Assembly: GCF_030552895.1 (NCBI RefSeq)
Contig: NZ_CP130649.1
Span: 434,001 to 498,000, forward strand
DNA: 64,000 nucleotides
Direction: 5' to 3'
Origin: Tatumella ptyseos
GTDB lineage: Bacteria; Pseudomonadota; Gammaproteobacteria; Enterobacterales; Enterobacteriaceae
Both the position numbers and the translations under genes were made by a program. Position 1 is the stretch's first letter; each line of letters opens with the position of its first letter. The notes under the pieces were generated by a model. That model was not told where the DNA came from. It worked only from the letters and a program-made list of their open reading frames with translations, and made no database searches. This document shows, in pieces, positions 35,209 through 43,666 of the stretch.

Positions 35209-35504
35209 TTTGTGGGTATTAATGTAGACTATATCTAAAATTTACCTCTCTACTTTTTCATTTTTGATCAGTTGTCCAGATGTTATTCAATCACGATTTA
35301 TCTTTGGGGAAGTGTTACGACCATTAGAAAGTCTTTTAGCTTGGGTAAGTTAAGCAGGCTTAATTTCAAATCCTTTAGCGGAATACTTGCTTTGGCGTCT
35401 ACTTTTAGACGTAATGTTAGTCTGGTAAAAAAAATCTTCGTACTTATCTCCCTATTATGGCGATAGAAGCCACCTAGTGAAAAGTTTTTCTTACCTTCTA
35501 AGAT

Positions 35505-35798
35505 TGGGATAATAGACACGCTTCGATGCCAATGATCTACACCTGTTTACGTGTATCACGGAAGAAGGGAGCTTTACTAAAGAAGCTGACAGGCTTGATG
35601 TGCCGGCCTCCGCGTTATCTCTGCGTATTGCCGCATTGGAGCAGCAGCTGGGAGAGCGATTATTTATTCGTATCACCCGCAAAATGACCATTACTCCTTT
35701 CGGGCAAGCAATACTCAGACTCACAACAAATCACCGTTTATTGATAGTCTGGTCAGGTGTTTTGAGCCGTTGAGTTAATGCCCCTCGTGGTAGATTGA
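35505..35798 (+). pseudogene. Truncated second copy of the lysR gene
   Basis: Bases here match 32744-32983 (start and helix-turn-helix region) and then jump directly to 33605-33669 (gene end and following bases), so ~620 internal bases are missing. The ATG is lost (ATAGACACG replaces the ATGGATGCG stretch) and frameshifts are present. The operator upstream of the intact gene is not copied. It marks the right edge of the muramidase insert. Confidence 0.85.
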
Positions 35799-35803
35799 GG
35801 GGC
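35780..35803. terminator. Hairpin between lysR remnant and MRJP-like gene
   Basis: GCCCCTC (35780-35786) pairs with GAGGGGC (35797-35803). It lies eight bases beyond the MRJP-like stop and just after the lysR remnant, so it was probably the shared terminator of an ancestral lysR/MRJP convergent pair. Confidence 0.6.
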
Positions 35804-35810
35804 TTAGGGC

Positions 35811-36935
35811 TTAATGATGATCGCGAGCGGAAGGCTCAATGGGTAGCGCCAGTTTATACAACTTCACTGGATAGTCGACAGTCGATGGTTTACCGCCAGT
35901 TGTGGCCGGTGAACGGTTAATCTGTGCCGCAGGCATCCATAGTGCACCATGACTGACCCACATGGCATCGATCCAGATTAAGCGAGGATCACTAATGACG
36001 GTAGAAACTTTGCCTTCTGGGGTAATTTTATTAATCGAACGCGTATTAATATTTGAAGCATAGATATTCCCTTGGCTATCTATGGCGGTCCCGCCAGTGC
36101 TCCATGTATCGAGGAATTTCTCAGCATGACGGTTTACGTCTGCAGCAGAGAGTTTTTCGTCATCTAAATAACGGGTCTCAATGCGTGCTAGCGGGCCAGG
36201 AATCGCTTGATAATAGAGCCATTTACCGTCTGGAGACACTTCAAGTTGATCTAAGCCTACGCGTTTTTCTTTACCACTGGGGAGAAAGAGTTTTTTACCA
36301 TCGGCATAAATCGGCTGATGGTCAATAGAGAGTGGGTGATTATCTAAAACGCGATGTGCCTGTTGGGTCTTAAGGTTAAGCACGACCAGACCCACGGCAC
36401 CTGGATCGGTGATATAGGCATAATCGCCATTAAAGCGGACGTCGTCGAGATAACTTTCAGGTTTCTGGACCGGCGGTTTGATGACATAGGTGGCAATGAC
36501 TTTATTGGTCGCGATGTTAATTTTTACGAGTTTTCCCGCACCGGCAACAGATTTTGCACCAGTACCAATACCTGTGTTCCCTGCATCCATTACCCAAAGA
36601 TTACCGTCCGGCCCAATACGAACCGCATTCACATGGAGAAAGTGGTGCTCAGGATCATTCTGCTGCCAGGTATTCCAGCCTTGATCGGGGTAGGGAGTAA
36701 TTTTTCCCTCAGCATCTACTTCACCGAGTTGTAAGCCTTTGCCTTCAGTTTGAGTAAATGAGGCAAAAATTCGTCCATTGGCGGCGACAGTGACGCCGTT
36801 CCAAATATGGTTTGAGGTGGCAACCTGTTGGAGTCGAGCGTCTTGCTGTGTCGGCAAGGTCGGCGGTAGCGTATCAGCGGCATAAACTGATGAAGTTAGT
36901 AGGAGTGCTGCAATAATGCTGAGTTTTCTTATCAT
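35811..36935 (-). CDS. Secreted yellow/major royal jelly protein-family beta-propeller
   Basis: A 374-residue protein with a clear Sec signal peptide (cut after SVYA). The mature protein matches the MRJP/yellow family: FLHVNAVRIGPDGNLWVMDAG, KLVKINIATNKV, SYLDDVRFNGDYAYITDPGAVGLVVLNLKT, RVLDNHPLS, and a SNINTRSINKITPEGK blade. The family is a six-bladed propeller related to SMP-30/gluconolactonase; bacterial members have no firm function. It is followed downstream by a convergent terminator and preceded by the RraA-like operon on the same strand (82-base gap). Confidence 0.8.
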   Translation of the reverse strand: MIRKLSIIAALLLTSSVYAADTLPPTLPTQQDARLQQVATSNHIWNGVTVAANGRIFASFTQTEGKGLQLGEVDAEGKITPYPDQGWNTWQQNDPEHHFLHVNAVRIGPDGNLWVMDAGNTGIGTGAKSVAGAGKLVKINIATNKVIATYVIKPPVQKPESYLDDVRFNGDYAYITDPGAVGLVVLNLKTQQAHRVLDNHPLSIDHQPIYADGKKLFLPSGKEKRVGLDQLEVSPDGKWLYYQAIPGPLARIETRYLDDEKLSAADVNRHAEKFLDTWSTGGTAIDSQGNIYASNINTRSINKITPEGKVSTVISDPRLIWIDAMWVSHGALWMPAAQINRSPATTGGKPSTVDYPVKLYKLALPIEPSARDHH

Positions 36936-37017
36936 AATGTAAAAGCCTTATTGAACAGAGGGTTGCAGGGAAAACTTCTAATCTAATTCATTTTACGCAT
37001 TGTTTAGTGCGTTATCT

Positions 37018-37710
37018 TTAAACGGGGCAACCCTTGGCGCGTAATAAGCTATTAAAACGCTCAGGGTCGGCTGTTCCCGAAATATTGGTCTGGCGAATTT
37101 TTTCCTCACGTTGAGCGTGCGCTTGCACTTTAGGGAGAAGCCCTGAAAGCTCATCATAGGGAATCGCAATCACGCCATCGGCATCGGCAACAATCAGATC
37201 CCCGGGGGAGACAAGAAGTCCTGCACAAGAGACCGTTATATTGACCTCACCTGGGCCATCTTTGCTTGGCCCGCGTAGAATATTACCGCGTGCATAGACG
37301 GCCACACCGCCTTCCGCCCACTCATTAACATCCCGAATCGCCCCATCAATGATAAATCCCGCAATTTTTTTGGTTAATGCCGAGGTTCTCATTAGACCGC
37401 CAATCAGCGCTTGAGTGAGGTCGCCTGCCCCATCCACCACAATCACGTCTCCGGGTTGGGCCATTTCTATCGCTTTATGGATCATTAGGTTGTCCCCTGG
37501 ACGAACCTTGACAGTGAGCGCGGGTCCGCAAAGTACATGATGGGGATCGTTGTGATAAGGGATGAGGCCCCTTGCGGCGACCGTGCGCCCCATACAATCG
37601 CCAATATTCGGAACAGGAAGTTGGCGGTAGGCGTCAATCAGTGACGCGTCAGGGACGGATTGTCGAGAGCCGATGTAATAGCCAGCAGGCCAGTCGTGAC
37701 GATTACTCAT
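37018..37710 (-). CDS. RraA-family protein (HMG/oxaloacetate aldolase-like)
   Basis: A 230-residue RraA/MenG-like protein. It has VPNIGDCMGR near the N-terminus, GPALTVKVRPGDNLMIHKAI, the GGLMRTSALTKKIAGFIIDGAIRDVNEW region, in which Arg-Asp is the catalytic/metal motif of 4-hydroxy-4-methyl-2-oxoglutarate aldolases, and GDLIVADADGVIAIP. It is much longer than RNase E regulator RraA and so likely a metabolic aldolase/decarboxylase. It overlaps the dehydrogenase gene by four bases (same operon). Confidence 0.85.
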   Translation of the reverse strand: MSNRHDWPAGYYIGSRQSVPDASLIDAYRQLPVPNIGDCMGRTVAARGLIPYHNDPHHVLCGPALTVKVRPGDNLMIHKAIEMAQPGDVIVVDGAGDLTQALIGGLMRTSALTKKIAGFIIDGAIRDVNEWAEGGVAVYARGNILRGPSKDGPGEVNITVSCAGLLVSPGDLIVADADGVIAIPYDELSGLLPKVQAHAQREEKIRQTNISGTADPERFNSLLRAKGCPV

Positions 37711-38696
37711 GAGGTAAGTTCCTTATTGGATTTGAAATCAGGGTTCACACAAGCGCGAGAAGCAAAGGTTTGTTCATTGAGATAGGTCAGACATTGTTGG
37801 GCGGCTGAACGGGCAACCGCATCTAATGCAGCTTGAGTTGATCCTCCAATGTGCGGTGTAAGAATCAAATTATCAAATGACCTGAAAGGGTGGTCAGCAG
37901 GAAGGGGTTCGACGGCAAAAGTATCTAATCCCGCGGCTGCTACAGCGCCACTGCGCAGCGCTGCAACAAAAGCTGCTTCATCGATCAGTTCTCCTCTCGA
38001 GGTATTAATGACGACAGCCCGCTCAGGTAAGTAAGCAAGTGCTGTCTGATTGAGCATTTCACGAGTGGCATTATTGACCGGGCAATGTAGGCTGAGTACA
38101 TCACTGACAGGGAGGAGATCGTCAAACCGATGTAGGCGAGTAATATTGGGATGTTGGACATCCTCAGGTAATCCGGGGTCGAAGAAACTGACGGTCATAC
38201 CGATAGCTTGGGCGATACGTGCAACGCGCTGACCTATTTCACCGAAGCCGACTAATCCAAGGCGTTTTCCATAAAGCTCGCCCCCCACACTGCTTCGTGT
38301 CCAGCGGTTTTGTAAAATTTCTTGTTGGAAAAAGTGTAAGTGACGTGAGGCGGCAAGCATTAATCCAATCGTTAATTCAGCGACAGACTGAGCATTAGTC
38401 GCTGGGGTGGTGAGTACCGGAATACCGCGCAGGGTAGCGGCATTGACATCAATATTGGTGACGCCCACACCGTGCTTACAAATCACTTTTAAGCTAGGGC
38501 AGGCCGCGATTGCTTGTTCCGAAAGCGTAACGGTGCGCGAGATAACTGCATCGTAAGCCGTAGACGCCATTTTTCGTTCCACTTCACTGGTATCTTGGCT
38601 ATCAACGAGGTAGTCGACCTGACAGCCGGCATCGGTTAATACTTGTTGACCTGCAGCACCCAGCGTCGGTGCGGTCATCAGAAATTTATAAGCCAT
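37707..38696 (-). CDS. D-2-hydroxyacid dehydrogenase
   Basis: A 329-residue NAD-dependent D-2-hydroxyacid dehydrogenase. The Rossmann motif is GLVGFGEIG at ~150; the catalytic Arg is in VVINTSRGELID, Glu in FAVEPLPADHP and His in LTPHIGGST. It belongs to the SerA/GhrB/PdxB superfamily. Together with the RraA-like enzyme it would reduce or oxidise an aldolase-derived 2-oxo acid. The first gene of its operon, it is divergent from a LysR gene with a palindromic box between them. Confidence 0.88.
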   Translation of the reverse strand: MAYKFLMTAPTLGAAGQQVLTDAGCQVDYLVDSQDTSEVERKMASTAYDAVISRTVTLSEQAIAACPSLKVICKHGVGVTNIDVNAATLRGIPVLTTPATNAQSVAELTIGLMLAASRHLHFFQQEILQNRWTRSSVGGELYGKRLGLVGFGEIGQRVARIAQAIGMTVSFFDPGLPEDVQHPNITRLHRFDDLLPVSDVLSLHCPVNNATREMLNQTALAYLPERAVVINTSRGELIDEAAFVAALRSGAVAAAGLDTFAVEPLPADHPFRSFDNLILTPHIGGSTQAALDAVARSAAQQCLTYLNEQTFASRACVNPDFKSNKELTS

Positions 38697-38721
38697 ATCC
38701 CATTCCCCTGTTGTTTTTTAC

Positions 38722-38742
38722 ATCTTGGCACTGTTAGAAGAT
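38722..38742. promoter_or_regulatory. LysR-type operator (T-N11-A)
   Basis: ATCTT, eleven bases, then AAGAT: a perfect inverted repeat with the T-N11-A core, in the 91-base gap between the dehydrogenase and the divergent lysR. It is the expected site for that LysR protein. Confidence 0.6.
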
Positions 38743-38787
38743 AGAATTAACTTCTCAAGCTTATTTATTAATTCCTGTGAGGAATCG

Positions 38788-39681
38788 ATGGACCTCAAAG
38801 ATTTACGCTACTTGTTGGCGATACAAGAGACTGGGCATTTAGGGCGTGCCGCAGTTAACCTTGGTATTACCCAGCCAGCACTCTCAAAGTGTGTTCAGCG
38901 GTTAGAGAAAATCTATGGCACAGCACTATTATTAAAAGTAGGGCGAGGGATTAAGCTGACGGAAGCAGGGTGCTTGCTTTGTGATCGAGCTCAAAAAATT
39001 GTGCTCACGCTTGATGAGACCCACCGTGAAATGGATTCTTTATGTGAGGGGAAAGCTGGCTTTATTCGCCTAGGCGTTGCAGCGACAGCGGCAGAATTTA
39101 TGTTGCCGACCTTGATGAATGAATTATTAAAAATTGCTCCGCAGGTACGAGTCGATGTAAAAGTCGGAATGAACGATTATTTACAGAATCTGTTGCGAGA
39201 GAACCGCCTCGACCTCATTTTAGGGTTTCTACCGGCTGAACACGATGAATTTGCCCGCCGGCCGTTATTGGATGATCCTGTTGTGTTAGCGGCTAGTCGC
39301 CACCATCCATTGGGTGGCGTGCATCCCACGCCAGAAACACTCGCGCAGTATAATTGGTTACTCCCCTCGACCAATGTGGCAACGCGCCAATGGCTTGAGC
39401 AGCGTTTAGTGGCCGGTGGCTATCAGGCACCACGGATTCAAATTCAGGTCAATTCAATAGCAACATTACGCACCGTCGTCGCACAATCGCAGTTATTAAC
39501 CTTTCTATCTCGCCGCTATTTAGAGGCGACAAAAGGTCAGGTGGGATTAGTCGAACTCCCTATGCCATTGGTTGTTATGCCTAGGACCTTTGGCTGGCAA
39601 TACCATTCGTTAAGTGAGTTATCGCCGATTGCCAGAAAATTGGTGTCTATTGCGGGTAAAATATGGGTATACCGAGAGTGA
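38788..39681 (+). CDS. LysR-family transcriptional regulator
   Basis: A 297-residue LysR protein with N-terminal DLKDLRYLLAIQETGHLGRAAVNLGITQPALSKCVQRLEKIYG and effector-domain segments GFIRLGVAATAAEFMLPTLM and NRLDLILGFLPAEHDEF. ATG 38788 is preferred (GTGAGGA upstream, standard N-terminus); the frame is open to 38725. It is divergent from the dehydrogenase/rraA pair and convergent with a CitMHS transporter, so it probably controls use of a hydroxy or tricarboxylic acid. Confidence 0.88.
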   Translation: MDLKDLRYLLAIQETGHLGRAAVNLGITQPALSKCVQRLEKIYGTALLLKVGRGIKLTEAGCLLCDRAQKIVLTLDETHREMDSLCEGKAGFIRLGVAATAAEFMLPTLMNELLKIAPQVRVDVKVGMNDYLQNLLRENRLDLILGFLPAEHDEFARRPLLDDPVVLAASRHHPLGGVHPTPETLAQYNWLLPSTNVATRQWLEQRLVAGGYQAPRIQIQVNSIATLRTVVAQSQLLTFLSRRYLEATKGQVGLVELPMPLVVMPRTFGWQYHSLSELSPIARKLVSIAGKIWVYRE

Positions 39682-39685
39682 AATT

Positions 39686-39708
39686 GACGCCTCATTACAC
39701 GAGGCGTC
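39686..39708. terminator. Bidirectional hairpin
   Basis: GACGCCTC pairs perfectly with GAGGCGTC across a 7-base loop, in the 38-base gap between the lysR stop and the convergent CitMHS stop. Confidence 0.75.
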
Positions 39709-39719
39709 TTGAGCGCAAA

Positions 39720-41012
39720 TTATGCGCTGTACAGTGGAAAAATACCGAGTAGCAAACTGACTACAAATAAAATTAGGCAGTTGATGAGCGACCATTTTAA
39801 CGTGTATTTTTGGTTTTCTGCATAATCGAGTTTCAACATACTTACCACCAGATAAGTCGACGCCACTAATGGGCTTAAAATATGAACCGGTTGGCCGACC
39901 AACGAAGCTCGGGCAATTTCTAAACCAGTAATTCCGTGATGCTGAGCCGTATCGGCTAACACGGGTAATACGCCGAAATAAAACACGTCGTTGGAGACCA
40001 ACCAGGTCATCGGAATACTTATTAAGGCCGTAACGGGGGCCATAAAAGGACCCAATGAATCTGGAATAACTTTCAATAACGCTGAACCGACTGCATCGAC
40101 CATCCCTGTTCCTGTCAGTAATCCAGTGAAAACCCCTGCAGCAAAAATTAAACTACATACAGCAAGAATTGGGGGCGCGTGTTTTTCAACTTGCTCTTTC
40201 TGCGTGGTAATGTCAGGAAAGTTTACGATTAATGCAATGCAGGCTGCTAACATAAAAAGATAGCTTAGGGGGAGAACTTCAGTACAAAGTGCAATAATCA
40301 AAGCAATAGTAAGCACCCAATTAAAGTAAAAGGTGATACGACCGCGACTCCGTTCTTGGCCCTGCTGATAGATGCCGGAGAGGGCTGTAACGGGGGAATT
40401 TGCGAGACGCACACGTTCACGACGACCAAATATCCACGCCAGGATAAACGTCCACACAACACATGCCGCCAACGCAGGAAGCATCGGTACAAAGAGGTCA
40501 CTAATTTCGGCATGCATTGCTGTTGCCGCCCGAGCAGTGGGTCCTCCCCAAGGAACCATATTACCTAAGCCTGATACTTGTAGTAACAAACAGCAGACCA
40601 TCGGTAATGATAGCCCAAGACGCTTATATATCGGTAAGAATGCTGAGAGAACAATGATATAGATCGTCGCACCGTCACCATCTAATGCCACAATAAAAGC
40701 TAACAATACCGTACCGATAAAGATCCTTACGGGATCGCCTTTTGTTGCTTTAACGATACGGTTGACCAAAGGGTCAAACATTCCCGCTTCTGTCATCACC
40801 ATAAAATAAAGCATGGCAAAAATAATCATAATCCCATTAGGAGCGACGGTACGCAGCCCCTCAATAACAAATTTACCTGCTTGGGCATAGAAACCACCAA
40901 GCAGGGCGAAAATGGTTGGAATTAAGATCAACGCGGTTAACGCTGATAAGCGCTTTGTCATTAGACACACGACAAAACAGAGCAACATTAGAACACTCAG
41001 TACAATCAGCAT
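39720..41012 (-). CDS. CitMHS-family citrate/organic-acid:cation symporter
   Basis: About 430 residues with ~11-12 TM helices. The family features are NGIMIIFAMLYFMVMTEAGMFDPLVNRIVKA, ALDGDGATIYIIVLSAFLPIYKRLG, GNMVPWGGPTARAA and a C-terminal SNDVFYFGVLPVLA. CitMHS members carry metal-citrate or citrate with protons. ATG 41012 is chosen (AAGGA seven bases upstream); an in-frame ATG at 41039 exists. The likely role is uptake of a tricarboxylic acid for the adjacent operon. Confidence 0.85.
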   Translation of the reverse strand: MLIVLSVLMLLCFVVCLMTKRLSALTALILIPTIFALLGGFYAQAGKFVIEGLRTVAPNGIMIIFAMLYFMVMTEAGMFDPLVNRIVKATKGDPVRIFIGTVLLAFIVALDGDGATIYIIVLSAFLPIYKRLGLSLPMVCCLLLQVSGLGNMVPWGGPTARAATAMHAEISDLFVPMLPALAACVVWTFILAWIFGRRERVRLANSPVTALSGIYQQGQERSRGRITFYFNWVLTIALIIALCTEVLPLSYLFMLAACIALIVNFPDITTQKEQVEKHAPPILAVCSLIFAAGVFTGLLTGTGMVDAVGSALLKVIPDSLGPFMAPVTALISIPMTWLVSNDVFYFGVLPVLADTAQHHGITGLEIARASLVGQPVHILSPLVASTYLVVSMLKLDYAENQKYTLKWSLINCLILFVVSLLLGIFPLYSA

Positions 41013-41527
41013 TGCGTTATCCTTCTTAGTCATTGTCACTTTGCAGCATTAATACCCGCTTAGTGCATACTTTATTCGGGTTAAGAAAAAAATAGTTATT
41101 CAAAGAGATTTATTAATTATCGGCCAAGTCGATTATGGCAGCCTGCAAAATCCAATATAGTGATTACTTTTTATCAATCTATTCCAGTGAGGAATGGAAT
41201 GACATTTTAATTGTGGTTACCTCCTCAAGGGTAGCAAAGCGTTTTATTATTAATGTATTGATAATATTGATTTTTAATTCTTATTTTTTTTAAATTATTA
41301 CAATGGGTAAGTAAAATATTGGTGGTGGAAATGTGATATCAAACGAAAAAGATGACTATTTTGTGGTCGTTCTTAAACAGAGTATTTCGATAAAGGAAGT
41401 TAGCAGTTGCTTAGACCGGAATTTTATTATTATAAATAAATAGGAGTAACGAGAAGAATAACGCGGTTAGTTGAATACTCCCCTCTCAATAATCCATTTA
41501 CAACAATAATAAGCAGATGAGGCTTTT
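41013..41527. other. AT-rich divergent intergenic region
   Basis: The 515 bases separate the CitMHS gene from the divergent doxX-glcG-dehydrogenase operon. A 36-codon frame at 41333-41443 with a GGTGGTGGA stretch just before its GTG might be a small gene, but no family or second line of evidence exists. No clear promoter was identified. Confidence 0.4.
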
Positions 41528-41935
41528 ATGCAGAGCTCAACAGCATTTTTTTATGTTATCGCACGCATTTTAGCGGTAGGACTTTTTTTAACTTCGGGTA
41601 TCGATAAGCTTTTCCATTACCAAGAAAATCTTGCCTTAATGACACAACATCACGTGCCAACCTTTTTTCTTCCCTTAGTTATTTTACTGGAAGTCGGCGG
41701 AAGCGTGGCGATTGCGCTCGGTTTTCTTACGCGTTTTTCCGCATTCTTTATGGCTATTTTTTCTATTTTAGCTGGGATCCTTTTTTATCAAGGATGGAGC
41801 TACGCACATCTTATTGTATGGCTAAAAAATGCCTCCTGTGCGGCAGGGTTTATTTTTTTAGTTTTACAAGGCGCTGGGCGTTTCAGTATTGATTATTGGT
41901 TATCTAGCCTTCGTCAGAAAAAAAATCACCGTTGA
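41528..41935 (+). CDS. DoxX-family membrane protein
   Basis: A 135-residue four-TM DoxX protein: ARILAVGLFLTSGIDKLFHYQENLALM, PLVILLEVGGSVAIALGFLTRFSAFFMAIFSILAG. It is distinct from the DoxX at 32233. It is upstream (23-base gap) of two secreted GlcG/HbpS proteins and a periplasmic dehydrogenase operon, suggesting an envelope redox role, but this is inference. Confidence 0.85.
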   Translation: MQSSTAFFYVIARILAVGLFLTSGIDKLFHYQENLALMTQHHVPTFFLPLVILLEVGGSVAIALGFLTRFSAFFMAIFSILAGILFYQGWSYAHLIVWLKNASCAAGFIFLVLQGAGRFSIDYWLSSLRQKKNHR

Positions 41936-41958
41936 TACGTTATTTATAGAGGTCTCTA

Positions 41959-42429
41959 ATGAAAAAATTCTATCTGTTTTCACTCTTAGCGATGACCAGC
42001 GCATTCGCTTCGGTAAGTACACATGCCACGTTAACGCAAACGGTGTTAGCGGTTAATGATACCGACAGCCTAGTGAGTGCGGCAGTGACAAAAGCCAATG
42101 AACTGAAGGCAAAAGTATGTATCGCGGTGGTTGATCAAAGTGGGCAGTTATTAGCCTTTAAACGGATGGACAATGCTCCGGTAGGGTGTATTGACTCGTC
42201 GATCCTTAAAGGACGAGCAGCTGCGCTTTACCGTACCCCAACCGATAAATATATGGAACGCGCCAACGGTAAAGAACCCGCGATTGCTACTTTGCCTGGT
42301 CTGGTTCCACTAGGGGGAGGTGCCCCAGTGAAATACCAAGACAACGTTATTGGTGCCGTTGGCGTCAGTGGTTCGGCAAATCCGAATGAAATTGCGATAG
42401 CGAAAGCGGCGGCCGACAGTTTTCATTAG
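41959..42429 (+). CDS. Secreted GlcG/HbpS-family protein (first copy)
   Basis: A 156-residue protein with a signal peptide (cut near STHA) and a GlcG/HbpS domain: AAVTKANELKAKVCIAVVDQSGQLLAFKRMDNAP, GRAAALYRTPT, GLVPLGGGAPVKYQDNVIGAVGVSG. The family binds heme or cobalamin-like cofactors or acts with oxidoreductases. An extra cysteine pair (VC and GC) may form a disulfide in the periplasm. Confidence 0.8.
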   Translation: MKKFYLFSLLAMTSAFASVSTHATLTQTVLAVNDTDSLVSAAVTKANELKAKVCIAVVDQSGQLLAFKRMDNAPVGCIDSSILKGRAAALYRTPTDKYMERANGKEPAIATLPGLVPLGGGAPVKYQDNVIGAVGVSGSANPNEIAIAKAAADSFH

Positions 42430-42511
42430 CTCCCTTAGCTAGGTCAGAGCGATCCGTTAAGAGACACATTCTCTACGTCACGCTGTTTACTTTTACAAGG
42501 CAATCTTTACC

Positions 42512-42988
42512 ATGAAATGTTTACCTCTAGCCGTTTTATCCCTGAGTATACTGTCTAGCTCTGCTTTTTCCTCGACGACTGTGACTCGCCAACCCGTATT
42601 AACCTATGCACAAGCCCGCAGTGTAGCGGATAAAGCGGAAAATATTATCAAGGAACACCACCTCGGTGGCGTGATTGCCGTCGTCGATAATGCGGGACTG
42701 CCGATTATTACCGAACGTTTGGATGGTGCTACTTTAGCCAACAGTGAACTCGCCCCTAAGAAAGCCCATAGTGCCGCTGCCTTTGGTGTACCCACCTCCA
42801 CCTTTCAACAAAAAATTGCTGCGGGAAATTTGGGGATGCTAGGCAATCCTGCAGTGATACCTCTACCAGGAGGGGAACCATTATCGTTAGACGGTGTGGT
42901 GGTGGGGGCCATCGGCGTGAGTACACCTGACGGCAATGTGGACAGTGAAGCCTCAAAGGCTGCTGCGTCAACCTTAACGGCAGGGTAG
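42512..42988 (+). CDS. Secreted GlcG/HbpS-family protein (second copy)
   Basis: A 158-residue secreted paralogue (signal peptide ending near SSAFS) of the upstream protein, with GGVIAVVDNAGLPIITERLDGA, KKAHSAAAFGVPTSTFQQ, NPAVIPLPGGEPLSLDGVVVGAIGVS. The two copies are diverged, so the duplication is old. It is followed 12 bases later by the dehydrogenase small subunit, so it probably serves that complex. Confidence 0.8.
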   Translation: MKCLPLAVLSLSILSSSAFSSTTVTRQPVLTYAQARSVADKAENIIKEHHLGGVIAVVDNAGLPIITERLDGATLANSELAPKKAHSAAAFGVPTSTFQQKIAAGNLGMLGNPAVIPLPGGEPLSLDGVVVGAIGVSTPDGNVDSEASKAAASTLTAG

Positions 42989-43000
42989 TTGAGTACCACT

Positions 43001-43651
43001 ATGAATAGACGGCATTTTCTGCAGCTGATGGTAGGCACTTCAGCCATCGCGCTCTTTCCTTTGCAACCCGCGAGTGCGCGGGGGGCAGTCTCCCCTTATG
43101 TAGAGCAATTATTGAAAACCAGTGAAATATTGACGGGTCGCCAAGGCCTTCCCGCTGCAGTGGCAGAGCGGCTCTCGACATTATTAACAAAATATAATGC
43201 ACGGTTCCCTCAACAGCTAGCCCGACTGTTCACGCGCCTCACTATGCTGAGTGAGAACGAGCGTCAAAATTTGGCAGAAAAATTGGATGATGAAGACGTT
43301 AAAACCGCGTTAGCAATCATTTCACCTTGGTATCTGGGCTTTACGGGGCACCCTTCCACCACGAAGGCGAAGGATGACGCAGAATTTGTCACTTTTTTAT
43401 CGGCGTTAATGTATGAGCCAACCCAAGATATGACCATCAGGCCAAGCTATGCGCGAGCGGGAGGCGATTATTGGGCAGAGGTTCCTGCCGGCGTGATTGC
43501 GCCAGCCATGCCTGACACTATTCGTGAGTGGGGGGATAAAGCACCTAAACCGGCTTCCAGCATTCCAGCACCGGGAGCGCCTTGGCTGCTAATGGTTCAG
43601 GGAAAAGCAAACACCCTGGCCGAAGCTGAAGCATTACTCGCAACACAATAA
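43001..43651 (+). CDS. Tat-exported small subunit of a sugar/gluconate-type dehydrogenase
   Basis: A 216-residue protein beginning MNRRHFLQLMVGTSAIALF, a twin-arginine signal. The mature part has IISPWYLGFTGHPS, FVTFLSALMYEPTQDMTIRPSYARAGGDYWAEVPAG, the pattern of the small (gamma) subunit of membrane FAD sorbitol/gluconate/2-ketogluconate dehydrogenases. In those complexes the folded large subunit is carried out with the Tat-signalled small subunit. ATG 43001 is chosen because the RR motif needs to be near the start; TTG 42989 is in frame. Confidence 0.85.
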   Translation: MNRRHFLQLMVGTSAIALFPLQPASARGAVSPYVEQLLKTSEILTGRQGLPAAVAERLSTLLTKYNARFPQQLARLFTRLTMLSENERQNLAEKLDDEDVKTALAIISPWYLGFTGHPSTTKAKDDAEFVTFLSALMYEPTQDMTIRPSYARAGGDYWAEVPAGVIAPAMPDTIREWGDKAPKPASSIPAPGAPWLLMVQGKANTLAEAEALLATQ

Positions 43652-43666
43652 AAATAAGAGATAACT

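Noticed and set aside
35272..35466. 64-codon frame right of the LprI-like gene
   Set aside because: No ribosome site, unusual composition, no recognisable motif.
33649..35500. Transposon or prophage around the effector pair
   Set aside because: No transposase, integrase, terminal inverted repeats or phage genes are visible.
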